The notes: a model not told the origin generated them from the sequence alone. 64,000 nucleotides of DNA from an uncultured Acidobacteriaceae bacterium (GCA_903828675.1 CAIKND010000121.1:62001-126000); one strand, 5' to 3'. Counted from the stretch's first letter, positions 46,038 to 55,618 are shown. Translations and numbers: made by a program.

Positions 46038-46429
46038 ATGAATCTATCTCTTCAAGACCATGATGGAGGAAACCACGAGACCCCCCCGAAATCGACTCTG
46101 ACCGATTCACCGTTCCCAATTCTGCCGCGGCACGGAGACGATCCCGAGAGAAAGACGCCAGTGCCAGATGGGAGTCCGTGGGGCGACGATTCCCAACACC
46201 CGAGAGGATGCCGGGAGATCCGCTCGAACGCGGAAATGCGAAAACTGTTGGACAAGAAGATTGTGGCCCAAAACGGCGAGTGCGCTATCTGCAGCGTTAG
46301 ATCTACCGACTACACCGACATCGTACCCGACCAGATCAATCCCCGCAGCCGCGGCGGGACGACCATCCGGGAAACATTCAGGCTGTCCGCTGGTGGTGCA
46401 ACGGAGAAAAGGGGTCGAGCAGAGGGTGA
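46038..46429 (+). pseudogene. HNH endonuclease remnant with frameshift
   Basis: Frame 1 encodes RSNAEMRKLLDKKIVAQNG, then ECAICSVRSTDYTDIVPDQINPRSRGG, typical of a small HNH family. At about 46352-46358 the frame breaks, and the expected continuation RDDHPGNIQAVRWWCNGEKG is in the -1 frame, ending at the TGA at 46427-46429. Two lesions: the frameshift, and a Gln where the first catalytic His of the PDH motif is expected. The family usually has two more residues between GG and RDD, so a 7-base deletion between GGCG repeats would explain the break. Likely inactive. Confidence 0.75.
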
Positions 46430-46519
46430 CGCAGGGGCGGCGGGGTATCGGCGCAGACAGCTGCCCACGAAATCTTTGAGCTTTGGTCACTGCACTGCAT
46501 TGAATGATCGAGCGGATTC

Positions 46520-47248
46520 CTAGGAGTCGGCGAGGGGTTCCAGCAGGTGTGGGCCATTCCCCTGGAGTTTGATCACTCGCCAGGCTTTCATTTCTTCTGC
46601 AGGATACGTTCGAACAAGGTCAATCGGTAGATCCGAGGGTTCCGCCGGCGCAAGCCATCGCTCATAGTCCTTCGGCTCGATGATGAGCGGGCAACGGTTG
46701 TGGAATGGCTCCAATACTTCATTCGGATCCGTCGTAATGATGCTGAAGCTTTCGACAATAATCTCATTGTTGTTTTCGTTTAGGCCCTTCCATCTGTCAT
46801 AGATCCCTCCGAAGGCGAAGAGGCCATCATCCGAAAGCGAAACTGCCCATGGCTTGCTGAGCTTCCTCTTTTCCTCCTCCTTAGTCAGTGGCTCCCATTC
46901 AAAGAAAAAGTTAGCTGGGATGAGGCAACGACGATGTTTCCATGGCTCTCGCCAGGCGCCGCTGCTCTCAAGCTTGTCGGAGCGCGCATTGATGGAACTG
47001 AAATTCGCCTTTGGTGTCTTGGACCAGTAAGGCACGAGACCCCACTTCATTAGTGCCAAAACACGCTCGCCAGTGTCGCGATCGAGCCGCACGACTGGCT
47101 GAATGCTGTCCGGAGAAATGTTATAGGAGGGCGCGAGGCGGGTGCTGTTGATCTCGTAATACTCGTCGTTGAACACATCAGTGTTGTGTGTATGGAACCA
47201 CTCTGCGATCCGCTGCTTGTCCGCTCTCCGGCCGTAACGTCCGCACAT
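46520..47248 (-). CDS. yedK: SRAP-domain protein (YedK/HMCES family)
   Basis: 242 aa. Forms a covalent DNA-protein crosslink with abasic sites in single-stranded DNA, protecting them. The signature residues are present: Cys2 directly after the initiator Met (MCGRYGRR), Asn87 (NARSDK), Glu117 (FFEWEP) and His183 (PFHNRCPL), plus MKWGLVPYWSK. Length is normal. Met removal would expose Cys2 as the nucleophile. Located 90 bp from the HNH remnant on the opposite strand. SRAP proteins often accompany SOS or mutagenesis genes; none recognised here. Confidence 0.92.
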   Translation of the reverse strand: MCGRYGRRADKQRIAEWFHTHNTDVFNDEYYEINSTRLAPSYNISPDSIQPVVRLDRDTGERVLALMKWGLVPYWSKTPKANFSSINARSDKLESSGAWREPWKHRRCLIPANFFFEWEPLTKEEEKRKLSKPWAVSLSDDGLFAFGGIYDRWKGLNENNNEIIVESFSIITTDPNEVLEPFHNRCPLIIEPKDYERWLAPAEPSDLPIDLVRTYPAEEMKAWRVIKLQGNGPHLLEPLADS

Positions 47249-47265
47249 GAACCGAGGCTACCACC

Positions 47266-47493
47266 TTACTGTCGGCCCACTCGATCCAAAATCATCCGCG
47301 CCAGGTTCACGCTGTCGGAGACCACGGCGGTGAGACGAGGAGAAGGGCGGCTTATATCCGGATCGCGCGCGAGGCGAACGGCCGCTATGATCGCAGCGGC
47401 AATGACCAGTGTCGACTTCATTCGCGTCTGCTCTTGCATTTGCTCCGCCCAGGCCTCCCGGCCGCGCGCAATTGCTCGCTTCATTTCACCCAT
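47266..47493 (-). CDS. Small membrane-associated hypothetical protein (75 aa)
   Basis: A basic N-terminal helix precedes an Ala/Ile-rich hydrophobic stretch (KSTLVIAAAIIAAVRLA) that could span the membrane. The ATG overlaps the stop of the upstream zinc-ribbon gene (TGATG), which argues for coupled expression. Lies between that gene and yedK, same strand. No family recognised. Confidence 0.5.
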   Translation of the reverse strand: MGEMKRAIARGREAWAEQMQEQTRMKSTLVIAAAIIAAVRLARDPDISRPSPRLTAVVSDSVNLARMILDRVGRQ

Positions 47494-47711
47494 CAGAGCA
47501 CCACTGAGCGCACCGGTTTGGGATCAAGTTTGTACGAGAGTTTGCCTTGGAAAATCTCGGATGGAAGGTAGTTTCTCTTCTCTCCGCACAGCGGACACTT
47601 CGCGGCAATCCACGAATCCGGCATGGTGCCTACCGGAGCCGGGATGTTCTCACCGCACTTCTTGCAGCGGATCGTGAAGTCGCAGTGCCGAGTTTGTGGA
47701 AGGTTGAACAC
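47493..47711 (-). CDS. Small zinc-ribbon protein (72 aa)
   Basis: Two knuckles CKKC and CPLC, 23 residues apart, form a likely zinc ribbon (IRCKKCGENIPAPVG...AAKCPLCGEKRNYLPSE), resembling small ribbon proteins with a nucleic-acid or structural role. TGATG overlap with the next gene suggests a two-gene unit. Function unknown. Confidence 0.6.
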   Translation of the reverse strand: MFNLPQTRHCDFTIRCKKCGENIPAPVGTMPDSWIAAKCPLCGEKRNYLPSEIFQGKLSYKLDPKPVRSVVL

Positions 47712-47895
47712 GAGTGCCAGTATAGGGGAATAAAAGGCGAAACTGCAATGTGGATTTCTCCGAGGCAGAGGCCTAGTCAGATTGCCGAGATATCTCGAGG
47801 CGGATTTAATCTTAATTACTTCAGTGGTTTAAGGTGATTTGTGTTGATTAGCAAGCGGCGTTCTGGCAGTATAGATGCCAAAGTGATCGGGCGCC

Positions 47896-50529
47896 ATGCG
47901 AATCGCCTCCCCCACCTTTCGCATTGCTACCGGTTTGCTGCTTGCCGTCCTTCTGAGTGCTGTCGGGTATGAAGTTTTCCGACGGTCGAGTTTCTACGCT
48001 CCAGAGGCGCTGCTGAAGCAAGCCGATGAGGTGTCGTGGCTCAACAGCTGGATTGAGGCAGAACCTCTTTATCGGCAAGCCGAACAGGAATTCATTCAAA
48101 GGAATCAGCTCTCAAAGGCCCTCTACGCGCGTGTCAGCGAGATGCCGGCGCACAGCGAATCCTCCACTTCGGTCCCAAGCCAAATTGCTGTGCTTCGACA
48201 GGATCTGGATCTCCCGGAAGCGAAGGATCCTGAAACACGTCTTCGCGTCCTGACCATTCTTGGGATGTTTGAAGTGAACTACGACTCTGGGATGGCGCGC
48301 GAGACTTGGACGGAGGTCGCGACACTCGCGAACCGACAGCATCACTACCTGCTGGCTGCACGCGCGATGGGAGAACAGGGCGTCGCTGCGTTCCTGCTTG
48401 GCGACCTCGCGACCGCGAAGAAGAATGTGGTGAAGGCATGGACCATCGCCAAGGTGGCCGATCCAGGTGCACACATTCGATACGCGAGCCTATACGGCGC
48501 TGGCCTGGTGGAAATGCATAAGTACCAAGAGGCTCTCGGACCGCTGGACGAAGCGATCAAGGTTGCTGGGAAGACTCGCGGGGCCGCGTACCCGACGATC
48601 GCCGTCAACGCAAAGATTGATGCACTGAGCGGCCTAGGAGAAAACAAAGAAGCACTGGCGCTAGCCGCAGAGGAACTGCGCAGAGTCTCCGTCTACCATC
48701 TTGCTGGACATCTTTACGAACTCCACCAGCAGAGAGCCGGCGTGTACGAGCGGATGGGACAATGGGATCAAGCGGTATCCGACTACGCCCTGTCCGCCCA
48801 ATATGCGAGGCAGCTTTCGTATTGGCGCGGCCTGACCCAGGTCGATGGCTTGCTCGCAAAGGCTTATATCCACCAAAAGGAATTGCAGCCGGCGCTGGCC
48901 GCCATCAATGAAGCGATCGCGGCCAATGAGAATATCCCCGACGAACTATACTTTGTGCCGCGGAATCTTGGAATCAAGGCCGAAATCATGGGCCGCTTTG
49001 GCAACACAAAGGCATCGAACGAACTGTACGAGAAGAGCGCGGATCTCTTGGATGCGCTCCTCAGCAAGGTTCCCACGCCGACCGCAGAGCGCCAATTGCT
49101 GAATGATCTCAGCATCGTCTACGCGGGATACTTTGTTTCTCTAAGCGACCAGGGCCGCACAGAGGACGCCTTCCGAGCAATTGAGCGGGCGCGCGGTCGG
49201 GTGGAAGCTCAAGGTCTTTCACAGCACGAGGTCATTTTGCCACATGAACCCGACGCCACCGAACAGAACCTCACCAAGCTCAATATCAAATTGCTGAACA
49301 CAGACGATTCGGCTTCCAGAGCACACATTCTTGAAGCGATCTACAGCACTGAACAACAGCTCGGCACGGAGCGATCGTCAAACGATCCGGCGCCAGCGCC
49401 CGTCGCACTGCGCGAACTTCAGCGCGACCTGCGGGCGTCTGAGCTGCTGGTCGAGTATGTGCTGGGAGATCCGAACTCCTACGCGCTCGCCGTGACTCGC
49501 AACACAGTTCACCGGTACAGCCTCCCGCCCAGAGACCTGCTGGAGCAGGAAGCGACGCAGTATCGTTCCACTCTGAAGCAAAAGAAGACGGACCCTGCTC
49601 TGGGGCAACGGCTCTACGACGGACTTCTTGGCTTAATCCCGGAACTTAAGGACAAGCGTGAATTGATCGTGGTGCCAGATGGCAAGCTTCACCTTCTGCC
49701 ATTCTCTGCTTTGGTAAATGCCGGGCAGTACGTTCTGATCTCCCGCCTGGTCACAGTCGTACCATCGGGAACCGTGCTGAACATGCTGAGGCATCGATCC
49801 GATCAGGTGTTTCGAGAGGACCTTCCTTATGTCGGAGTGGCGGCATGGACATCGAAAGCTCCCCAGACCACGTTTCTCGCGCGCATTAGCCGGGCCATTT
49901 CTGGACCCGAACGGCGCGAATTTGTCGCACTGCCCGAGAGCCAGCACGAGGTTGAGAACATTGCAACCGACCTTCCGAAGCCCAGCACCATTCTTTTGGG
50001 GGCGAGAGCGACGGAGACAAACTTCAAGCAGCTTCCGCTGAGCCAATACAACGTTATTCACTTGGCTCTTCACGGGTATGTCGATCCCGAGATCTCGGAT
50101 CGTTCCGCGCTCGTCTTCGCTCCGGAGAATCCGGCAAAGAACGACGGCCTTCTTCAGGTGCGCGAGATCAGAAACCTCCGTCTCAATGCCGACCTTGTAA
50201 CACTCTCGGCCTGTGACACCGGTGTAGGGCCAGTGGGCGAGGAGGGCGTGGAGAACATCGTGAATGCGTTCGTTGCGGCAGGCGCCGAGAGCGTCGTGTC
50301 AACGCTTTGGGAGCTTGAAGATCACGCGACCGCTCAACTGATGGCCAACTTCTACGAGCACCTCGGCCGTCACGAGGGAAAGGCAGAGGCACTCAGGCAA
50401 GCGCAACTCGAAATGCTCAGAGCGGGCGCGCCACCGTACTTTTGGGCCGGCTTCCAACTCGACGGCGAACCGAGCGGCAGTCTGTTCAGCGAGACAAAAT
50501 CGACAAATTCATCCAGGAGCACCCGATGA
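47896..50529 (+). CDS. Membrane-anchored TPR-CHAT peptidase
   Basis: 877 aa. N-terminal hydrophobic helix (IATGLLLAVLLSAVGYEV, about residues 9-27) without an evident cleavage site suggests a membrane anchor. Residues ~40-430 are TPR-like helical repeats (e.g. LYRQAEQEFIQRNQLSKALYAR; YERMGQWDQAVSDYALSAQYARQ). The C-terminal CHAT domain is a caspase-like cysteine peptidase with His726 (HLALHG) and Cys773 (LSACDTG), and the family's PPYFWAGFQL end. The stop overlaps the next ATG (ATGA), so the protease gene downstream is coupled. TPRs probably sense a partner. Topology is inferred. Confidence 0.85.
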   Translation: MRIASPTFRIATGLLLAVLLSAVGYEVFRRSSFYAPEALLKQADEVSWLNSWIEAEPLYRQAEQEFIQRNQLSKALYARVSEMPAHSESSTSVPSQIAVLRQDLDLPEAKDPETRLRVLTILGMFEVNYDSGMARETWTEVATLANRQHHYLLAARAMGEQGVAAFLLGDLATAKKNVVKAWTIAKVADPGAHIRYASLYGAGLVEMHKYQEALGPLDEAIKVAGKTRGAAYPTIAVNAKIDALSGLGENKEALALAAEELRRVSVYHLAGHLYELHQQRAGVYERMGQWDQAVSDYALSAQYARQLSYWRGLTQVDGLLAKAYIHQKELQPALAAINEAIAANENIPDELYFVPRNLGIKAEIMGRFGNTKASNELYEKSADLLDALLSKVPTPTAERQLLNDLSIVYAGYFVSLSDQGRTEDAFRAIERARGRVEAQGLSQHEVILPHEPDATEQNLTKLNIKLLNTDDSASRAHILEAIYSTEQQLGTERSSNDPAPAPVALRELQRDLRASELLVEYVLGDPNSYALAVTRNTVHRYSLPPRDLLEQEATQYRSTLKQKKTDPALGQRLYDGLLGLIPELKDKRELIVVPDGKLHLLPFSALVNAGQYVLISRLVTVVPSGTVLNMLRHRSDQVFREDLPYVGVAAWTSKAPQTTFLARISRAISGPERREFVALPESQHEVENIATDLPKPSTILLGARATETNFKQLPLSQYNVIHLALHGYVDPEISDRSALVFAPENPAKNDGLLQVREIRNLRLNADLVTLSACDTGVGPVGEEGVENIVNAFVAAGAESVVSTLWELEDHATAQLMANFYEHLGRHEGKAEALRQAQLEMLRAGAPPYFWAGFQLDGEPSGSLFSETKSTNSSRSTR

Positions 50530-51827
50530 CATTGAATCCAGCTGCGAGCTCAGCATCGCCTGTTCAACTTTCACCGCGTGACCGGCACGCAATCCTCGAA
50601 AACGTCCTGGCCGCTCTGCGCAAGCGGTTTTATTCGCCTGAAAAGCTGACTGGCGATTGGCAGGCCGCCGTGGAGCGGCACCGGCCATTGATCGAGAACG
50701 CAGGCGCAGAGGACGCATTTGAGAAGGCCATGGGTGATTTGTTGGCGGAACTGCACACCTCCCATTTGGGCTTTTTTCACATCAGTGCCCGCAGAGCGTC
50801 GAGCCGGGCCGCACTCAGCGCAACCTACCTTGAAGACGAAACACCTTATGGAAAACGTTGGATCTTCCAGGATGTCCACGCAGGAGGAGCAGCAGCCATC
50901 GCCGGCATTGAACCTGGGGATATCCTTCTCAATGTCAATGGCCGGGAGATTACTCCTCCAGAGCATCCTGTGTTCGCAATGGGCGAGCAAACAACTGTGG
51001 ATTTTGTAGACAGAAGCAACCAGCGACGAACCGTTTCCGTCGAAGTAGGGCGGCCCAAGGGGAAGAAGCTCCACTTCATCGAGCCCACGCTCGTCGAGGC
51101 GCGACATCTCGGCGACGGGTTGGGCTACCTGAGAATTGCAATGTTTCCGGGAATGATTGGGGTCGAGGTTGCGAACGAGATCTCTCGCGCCGTCGAGAAG
51201 CTGGGTGCGGTCGATAGCCTTATCGTCGACCTGCGTGGCAACACCGGCGGAGGGATCGGAGCGCTTCGTGTGATGAGCCTGCTGACGCCCAACAAAACTC
51301 CTGTTGGTTTTGCGCTCGACAGGCGCCGTGTCACAGCTAATCTCGAATCAGTGAAACACAGTTTCCCTCGATTCTCGCGAATCCCGTCTTCAACCAAGAC
51401 CTTGTGGCGGCTTGCTTTGCAGTTTGGGCCTGCAATGATGACAAAAAAAACCATTGTGCTTCAAACCGAGGGGTTGGGCGAGAAACCATTTCACGGGAGG
51501 GTCGTACTCCTGGTGAACCGCCACACCGCAAGCGCCGCGGAAATGATTGTCGCGTTTGCACGAGAGAATCGGCTCGCCACAATCGTCGGAGAGAAAACGG
51601 CTGGTCGTCTCCTCTCCGCAACTTCCGTCAAAGTCGGCAATGGATTTCGGTTGGCGATGCCCACAGGAGCATACTACACATGGAACGGGTTGGTGCTGGA
51701 AGGAACGCCGATGGAACCGGACGAACTGATCGAGTTCAATTGGCGCGAACGACGGGAGCGGGTGGACGGCCAACTTGAACATGTTGTCAAATCGATTCGA
51801 GGTCATCACGCAGTACGTGTCAGTTGA
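50526..51827 (+). CDS. S41-family (tail-specific/C-terminal processing) peptidase with PDZ
   Basis: 433 aa from the ATG in the ATGA overlap with the CHAT gene. N-terminal ~110 residues helical, PDZ-like domain with AGIEPGDILLNVNGREI (about 125-140), then S41 catalytic domain: VDLRGNTGGG, Ser336 (RHTASAAEM) and Lys357 (GEKTAG), the Ser-Lys dyad of the family. No signal peptide is visible at the N-terminus, unusual for an S41 enzyme, so it may act in the cytoplasm or be held near the membrane by the CHAT partner. The paired arrangement suggests one protease regulates the other. Confidence 0.85.
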   Translation: MTLNPAASSASPVQLSPRDRHAILENVLAALRKRFYSPEKLTGDWQAAVERHRPLIENAGAEDAFEKAMGDLLAELHTSHLGFFHISARRASSRAALSATYLEDETPYGKRWIFQDVHAGGAAAIAGIEPGDILLNVNGREITPPEHPVFAMGEQTTVDFVDRSNQRRTVSVEVGRPKGKKLHFIEPTLVEARHLGDGLGYLRIAMFPGMIGVEVANEISRAVEKLGAVDSLIVDLRGNTGGGIGALRVMSLLTPNKTPVGFALDRRRVTANLESVKHSFPRFSRIPSSTKTLWRLALQFGPAMMTKKTIVLQTEGLGEKPFHGRVVLLVNRHTASAAEMIVAFARENRLATIVGEKTAGRLLSATSVKVGNGFRLAMPTGAYYTWNGLVLEGTPMEPDELIEFNWRERRERVDGQLEHVVKSIRGHHAVRVS

Positions 51828-52489
51828 GCGCGCAATTGACACCCCTTGCGGGGCTCATTCCCAGGATTGGCCGCCATTCGACAGCAACACGAGGCGGGGA
51901 GAGCTTCGTCCATCAATCGGATGCTAGAGTGCTCAGCGGGCGCGAGGGAGATTATGCAACAATCGAAAATCCCTCCCGGCTACATCGGCGTTTGCCGGTA
52001 CTGATCTGCTCGCCGCGGTGTAAGCTGTCTCAACTCAGGCACTTGACTCAGTGGTGACCAGAGGAACTGCCCGTGTTCAACTTGCCGCTCTTCACCACAG
52101 CTACGCTCTCTAGAGGCGTTCCAAAAATCTGCCGGAATGGCTCTCCCGCGTGCTTGTTCCGTGGCGCCGAGGGCGATCGTATCCGCTTTTCCAAAACCAG
52201 GTGATTCTGGAGGGCGGAAAGTCAGCAATGGCTCCCTCGCATGGCCGTTTCTCGGACGATACCTCACCCCGGCACTGACTTCACTGCCAATGATGCGCTA
52301 TGCTCCTCTTTCGCTGCGATCCGTGCGCGACTCTACAGGGATGATCGCTCCCCGGCGAAGGCTCAGCGAACGGAACGCGTGCCTGCGATCCTCGGAATCT
52401 GCAGAAACGACTTGAGCTCAACTCACGTGAACTTGACAGTACGAATGGGCGCGGTTCAGGATAGCCTGTATTCTAAGCTGAGGACGACA
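51828..52489. other. Gene-poor region with inverted-repeat arm
   Basis: About 660 bp. A weak hairpin (CCCC-TTGC-GGGG at 51843-51854) follows the S41 stop. The left arm of a long inverted repeat lies at 52187-52253, with weaker similarity extending left to about 52090. An in-frame extension of the next gene upstream to 52241 is open but lacks a ribosome-binding site and runs through the repeat. Confidence 0.5.
52187..52253 (+). repeat. Left arm of 67-bp inverted repeat
   Basis: Starts TTTCCAAAACCAGGTGATTC and ends at TGGCCGTTTCTC. Matches the reverse complement of 57054-57121 with about 3 mismatches in 66 bases. A less similar ~100-bp continuation (CTTCACCACAGCTACG... at 52090-52140) matches the outer side of the other copy (57171-57225). 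Confidence 0.8.
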
Positions 52490-53071
52490 ATGGTTCTCCC
52501 GCAACTACTTGCTTTTCTACTCGTCACAAGTTCAAGCAGCAGCAATTACACTCCCGGATTTCCGGGAGGGATCATCGCGTGGGTCGTTTGTTATAGGTCG
52601 AGGCGTTCTCCCGTCGGGGGATGGTTAATGCTCTACTACTGGCAGCTTTATGGCGGCATCCTGCTGACAGCGATAACTTTCATGGTGGCTTTTCAAAGCT
52701 ATGTTCCAGAGAGTTTTGCTGACGCCGGTCTGTATCATCTTTTTCTCTTGTCTGCTGTGCCCATCTTGCTGATTTTCGGAATTCAGGTGGCTGTCAGCAC
52801 CATGCTTCTCTCTGTGCGGTCGTGGGGACTGTTGAAACTGCTGCGTTGGGTGTTGCTGGCCCAACTCGTGGCCTGCTCCGTGGCGGTGGCCATAGACGTG
52901 AAGAAGTTTCCTGACGCTCTCTTCTTTGATGTTTGGGATGCGATTGGTCCTGCTATTTGGTCGCTCTACTTGTTGCGGTCCGAAAGGGTAAGACATGTTT
53001 TCCGCACTTGTGACTGGGACGAAGCCGTCGCGAAGTTTTATCCGCTCTCGCCACAGCAACCAGCTAATTGA
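52490..53071 (+). CDS. Small multi-pass membrane protein (DUF2569-like)
   Basis: 193 aa from the ATG preceded by GAGGA. Four or five hydrophobic segments: LPQLLAFLLVTSS, GGIIAWVVCY, WQLYGGILLTAITFMVAF, LFLLSAVPILLIFGIQVAVSTMLL and LLRWVLLAQLVACSVAVAI. The PVGGWLMLYYWQL motif resembles DUF2569 proteins, which also begin with a short Gly-Gly-Trp loop. It ends overlapping by 8 bp the convergent zinc-ribbon gene. Function unknown. Confidence 0.6.
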   Translation: MVLPQLLAFLLVTSSSSSNYTPGFPGGIIAWVVCYRSRRSPVGGWLMLYYWQLYGGILLTAITFMVAFQSYVPESFADAGLYHLFLLSAVPILLIFGIQVAVSTMLLSVRSWGLLKLLRWVLLAQLVACSVAVAIDVKKFPDALFFDVWDAIGPAIWSLYLLRSERVRHVFRTCDWDEAVAKFYPLSPQQPAN

Positions 53072-54251
53072 GCGCGTCTTCCTGGTCCAACAGTGGCAGC
53101 ATGTCGCTCTTCCAGACGGTCCATTGTTGGGTGCCTTCAAGGGAGGCGATCCGTCTCGCGACCTCAATTTCTTGCAGTAGAAGGGCGGCGCGCTTAGCTC
53201 CGTTGTCTATGTTGTGCAGTGAGGCTTCGGTGGTCTGGTGCTGGCCGGGATATTTTCCATCGAATACAGTCAACTCGGCGTGCAAGGTTGCACAGATCCT
53301 GGCAAAGTCCCGCACATCCGGCTCTAGCCGGTCGTACATGGCGATTTGCGTTGGGACTGTGGCCCCCCCGGAATTGCGCTGATCACTGATACGTTTGCCG
53401 ATTGCAGCGTATCGATCTTCGTCAGTCAGCAGTCGGTGCGTTTCACTACCGCTGGTCCCGATGCCGTACCCAACTCCGGAAGAGATAATCGTAAACAGCA
53501 CACCGAAGACGATGCTCTGTTTCAGTAGTCGAATCCGCGCTTGGCCAACCGCCTCATCTGCGACGCTCAGATGCTTCAAAGTCCCAAGCGTTTTGATGGT
53601 GCGGTATAGCAGGAAAGGAAGGATGAACCCGGCGACCAGGAGCGGAAGCCATACTGAGAGCGCAGATCTGGCTATGTCGTCCGCTACAGCGAAGGCGATC
53701 ACCGAAACCGTCAGCATAGTTCCCAGGGCCTGTAGTACAAACCGCACCACGGGCGGCTCGATTCCGTTGGTCGCTACTGCGTTCGCGCCCGGGATGACGC
53801 TTGAGGAGATTGGTTCGGTTAAAGTTCCGCCGGGCGCATCCGGTATCGGTTCGAGGGGAGCCAGTACATCTTCCGTGGCCGTTGTCTCTTGAATTTGCAC
53901 GGTCGCGGAATTGTGGTGGAGAGCAGTTGGCAGAATCGGAGTGAATTCGGTTTCGCGCACTTCGGCGTCGGAATGCGTAAGCAAATTGGGCGGTCCTGGC
54001 ACGTCGTCCTCATACAGCGGATTCCCACATGACGTGCAGAACAGATTGCCCCCAATGGCCTTAGTACCACATTTCCCGCAATACACTTGGTCGCCCAGAC
54101 GTTTAGGCGTAATAACCGGAGTTGGCCCTAGTGGGATCGATACGAAGGGCCTTGCAGAAGACACCGCCTCAACGAACCTAGTAGTCGCTCCGCATCTGAC
54201 ACAGAACTTCGCTACCGTCGGGAGTTCGCATGCGCAGTTTGGGCAATACAC
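53064..54251 (-). CDS. Double zinc-ribbon membrane protein
   Basis: 395 aa starting at GTG (GTGTATTGCCC). Two ribbons at the N-terminus: CPNCACELP...FCVRCG and YCGKCGTKAIGGNLFCTSCG, then a Pro/Thr-rich linker and hydrophobic segments around residues 170-215 and 245-270, giving two to three membrane helices. The C-terminal 100 residues are helical and probably extracytoplasmic. It is a divergent relative of the product of 55810-57003, which shares the same N-terminus and upstream DNA. A zinc-sensing or scaffold role at the membrane is conceivable; not shown. Confidence 0.65.
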   Translation of the reverse strand: MYCPNCACELPTVAKFCVRCGATTRFVEAVSSARPFVSIPLGPTPVITPKRLGDQVYCGKCGTKAIGGNLFCTSCGNPLYEDDVPGPPNLLTHSDAEVRETEFTPILPTALHHNSATVQIQETTATEDVLAPLEPIPDAPGGTLTEPISSSVIPGANAVATNGIEPPVVRFVLQALGTMLTVSVIAFAVADDIARSALSVWLPLLVAGFILPFLLYRTIKTLGTLKHLSVADEAVGQARIRLLKQSIVFGVLFTIISSGVGYGIGTSGSETHRLLTDEDRYAAIGKRISDQRNSGGATVPTQIAMYDRLEPDVRDFARICATLHAELTVFDGKYPGQHQTTEASLHNIDNGAKRAALLLQEIEVARRIASLEGTQQWTVWKSDMLPLLDQEDALN

Positions 54252-54322
54252 TGATCAACATCCTCAGATAAATCGTTGGTGGAATTGTAGCGCGGGCAGG
54301 CCTATCATACATACAGGAAACA

Positions 54323-55618
54323 ATGGCTCATTGCATTAACTGCGGAACCAAAAATCCTGACGGTGCTGTGTTTTGTCTTGCGTGCGGACAGACCCTCTAC
54401 CAGGAACCGCGAGCCCGTGCTTTGTCCACCGCAACGAAGCGCGCCCGATGGCTTCTTCCGACGGGTCTCGTTATTGGCGCACTGGCCCTCATCCTTACCA
54501 TCGTGCTCGTGAGCACCTCAAAAGGAAGCTTGCCGGACTCCAGCGCAAATCGGCCAAAGGTCCCACCCCTCACCACAGCGGTGCTCACAATCATCAGCTA
54601 CGACGCCGCGGGCAACCGAGAGGCTCAGGGCAGCGGCTTCATTTTGACCAGTGCGGGCTTGGCGGCCACCAACTACCATGTGCTCCATGGGGCGTCGCAA
54701 GCCACCGCAGAATGCTGTTCGGGGCGCAGGTTCGAGGTTTCCTCAATTGAAGGGTTCGACAGAGACAAGGATCTTGTGGTGTTTCAACTCCGCGAATTTG
54801 GGGGTCAAGGATCCCCTCACGACCTCCCAGCCATTCCGCTCGATACTTCCGGAGACATAACGGTCGGGGAAAGGGTCATTGCGATCGGGAGTCCCCAAGG
54901 GCTTGAGAATACGGTTAGCGATGGAATCATTAGCGCAATCCGCAGCTACAAAACCACCCGATATCTGCAGATTACGGCACCCATCTCCCCAGGATCATCA
55001 GGGGGACCAGTTCTTAACGGCAGTGGTCAGGCGATTGGTATTGCAACAATGCAGGCGCAGGAGGGGCAAAACCTCAACTTCGCGGTCAGTTCGGAGCATC
55101 TTAAGCCGCTTCTCGATGAACATCTCCAATATTCGCTCCGACAGATCCAGCCGTCGCCGCAATTACAGCAAAAGCCTAGTGAGCTGACAGCAAGCAATGT
55201 GAGGGATTTTAACGGACCACAGGAGCAACAATTGGGGCCATTCACCGGACAATTGGCGGGCACAGTACACAACGACACTGCGGACCTATACGCCGGGTTT
55301 GCCCTGTTTGTTCAAGACACGAGTGGCGACCTTCGTGGCTGCCTCGCTGTACTCCGCCCACTGGGGGGCAGTGGTCCGCTGACGGGTTCAGTGTCAGGCG
55401 AAGATGTGACTTTTGTGGTCACGAGCGCTGACGAAAAGATCACGTTCACAGGGAAGCGGAGCAAAGGCTCAATTGTTGGAAACTACCTGGTTGAAAAGGC
55501 GGCGGGGGACGAAGAAGCGGGCGAATTCAAGGCTAGGCGGACAAGGATACTGCACGATAACTCAAAGCTCGACTTTACAAACTGTCCAACAGATGCCGAC
55601 CTGATATCGACAAAGTAA
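54323..55618 (+). CDS. Zinc-ribbon, membrane-anchored trypsin-like protease
   Basis: 431 aa. N-terminal ribbon HCINCGTKNPDGAVFCLACG, a membrane helix (about residues 42-66: ARWLLPTGLVIGALALILTIVLVS), then an S1C/DegP-like serine protease with His119 (TNYHVLHG), Asp150 (DKDLVVFQL) and Ser226 (PGSSGGPVLN). Residues ~320-420 form a beta-rich domain (FTGQLAGTVHNDTADLYAGFALF) of unknown kind. No PDZ follows the protease, unlike DegP. The start is an ATG 70 bp from the divergent zinc-ribbon gene. Predicted extracytoplasmic protease with a cytoplasmic ribbon; orientation inferred. Confidence 0.8.
   Translation: MAHCINCGTKNPDGAVFCLACGQTLYQEPRARALSTATKRARWLLPTGLVIGALALILTIVLVSTSKGSLPDSSANRPKVPPLTTAVLTIISYDAAGNREAQGSGFILTSAGLAATNYHVLHGASQATAECCSGRRFEVSSIEGFDRDKDLVVFQLREFGGQGSPHDLPAIPLDTSGDITVGERVIAIGSPQGLENTVSDGIISAIRSYKTTRYLQITAPISPGSSGGPVLNGSGQAIGIATMQAQEGQNLNFAVSSEHLKPLLDEHLQYSLRQIQPSPQLQQKPSELTASNVRDFNGPQEQQLGPFTGQLAGTVHNDTADLYAGFALFVQDTSGDLRGCLAVLRPLGGSGPLTGSVSGEDVTFVVTSADEKITFTGKRSKGSIVGNYLVEKAAGDEEAGEFKARRTRILHDNSKLDFTNCPTDADLISTK

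Noticed and set aside
51843..51854. CCCC-TTGC-GGGG hairpin after the S41 gene as terminator
   Set aside because: Only four base pairs and no T-run; not listed as a terminator.
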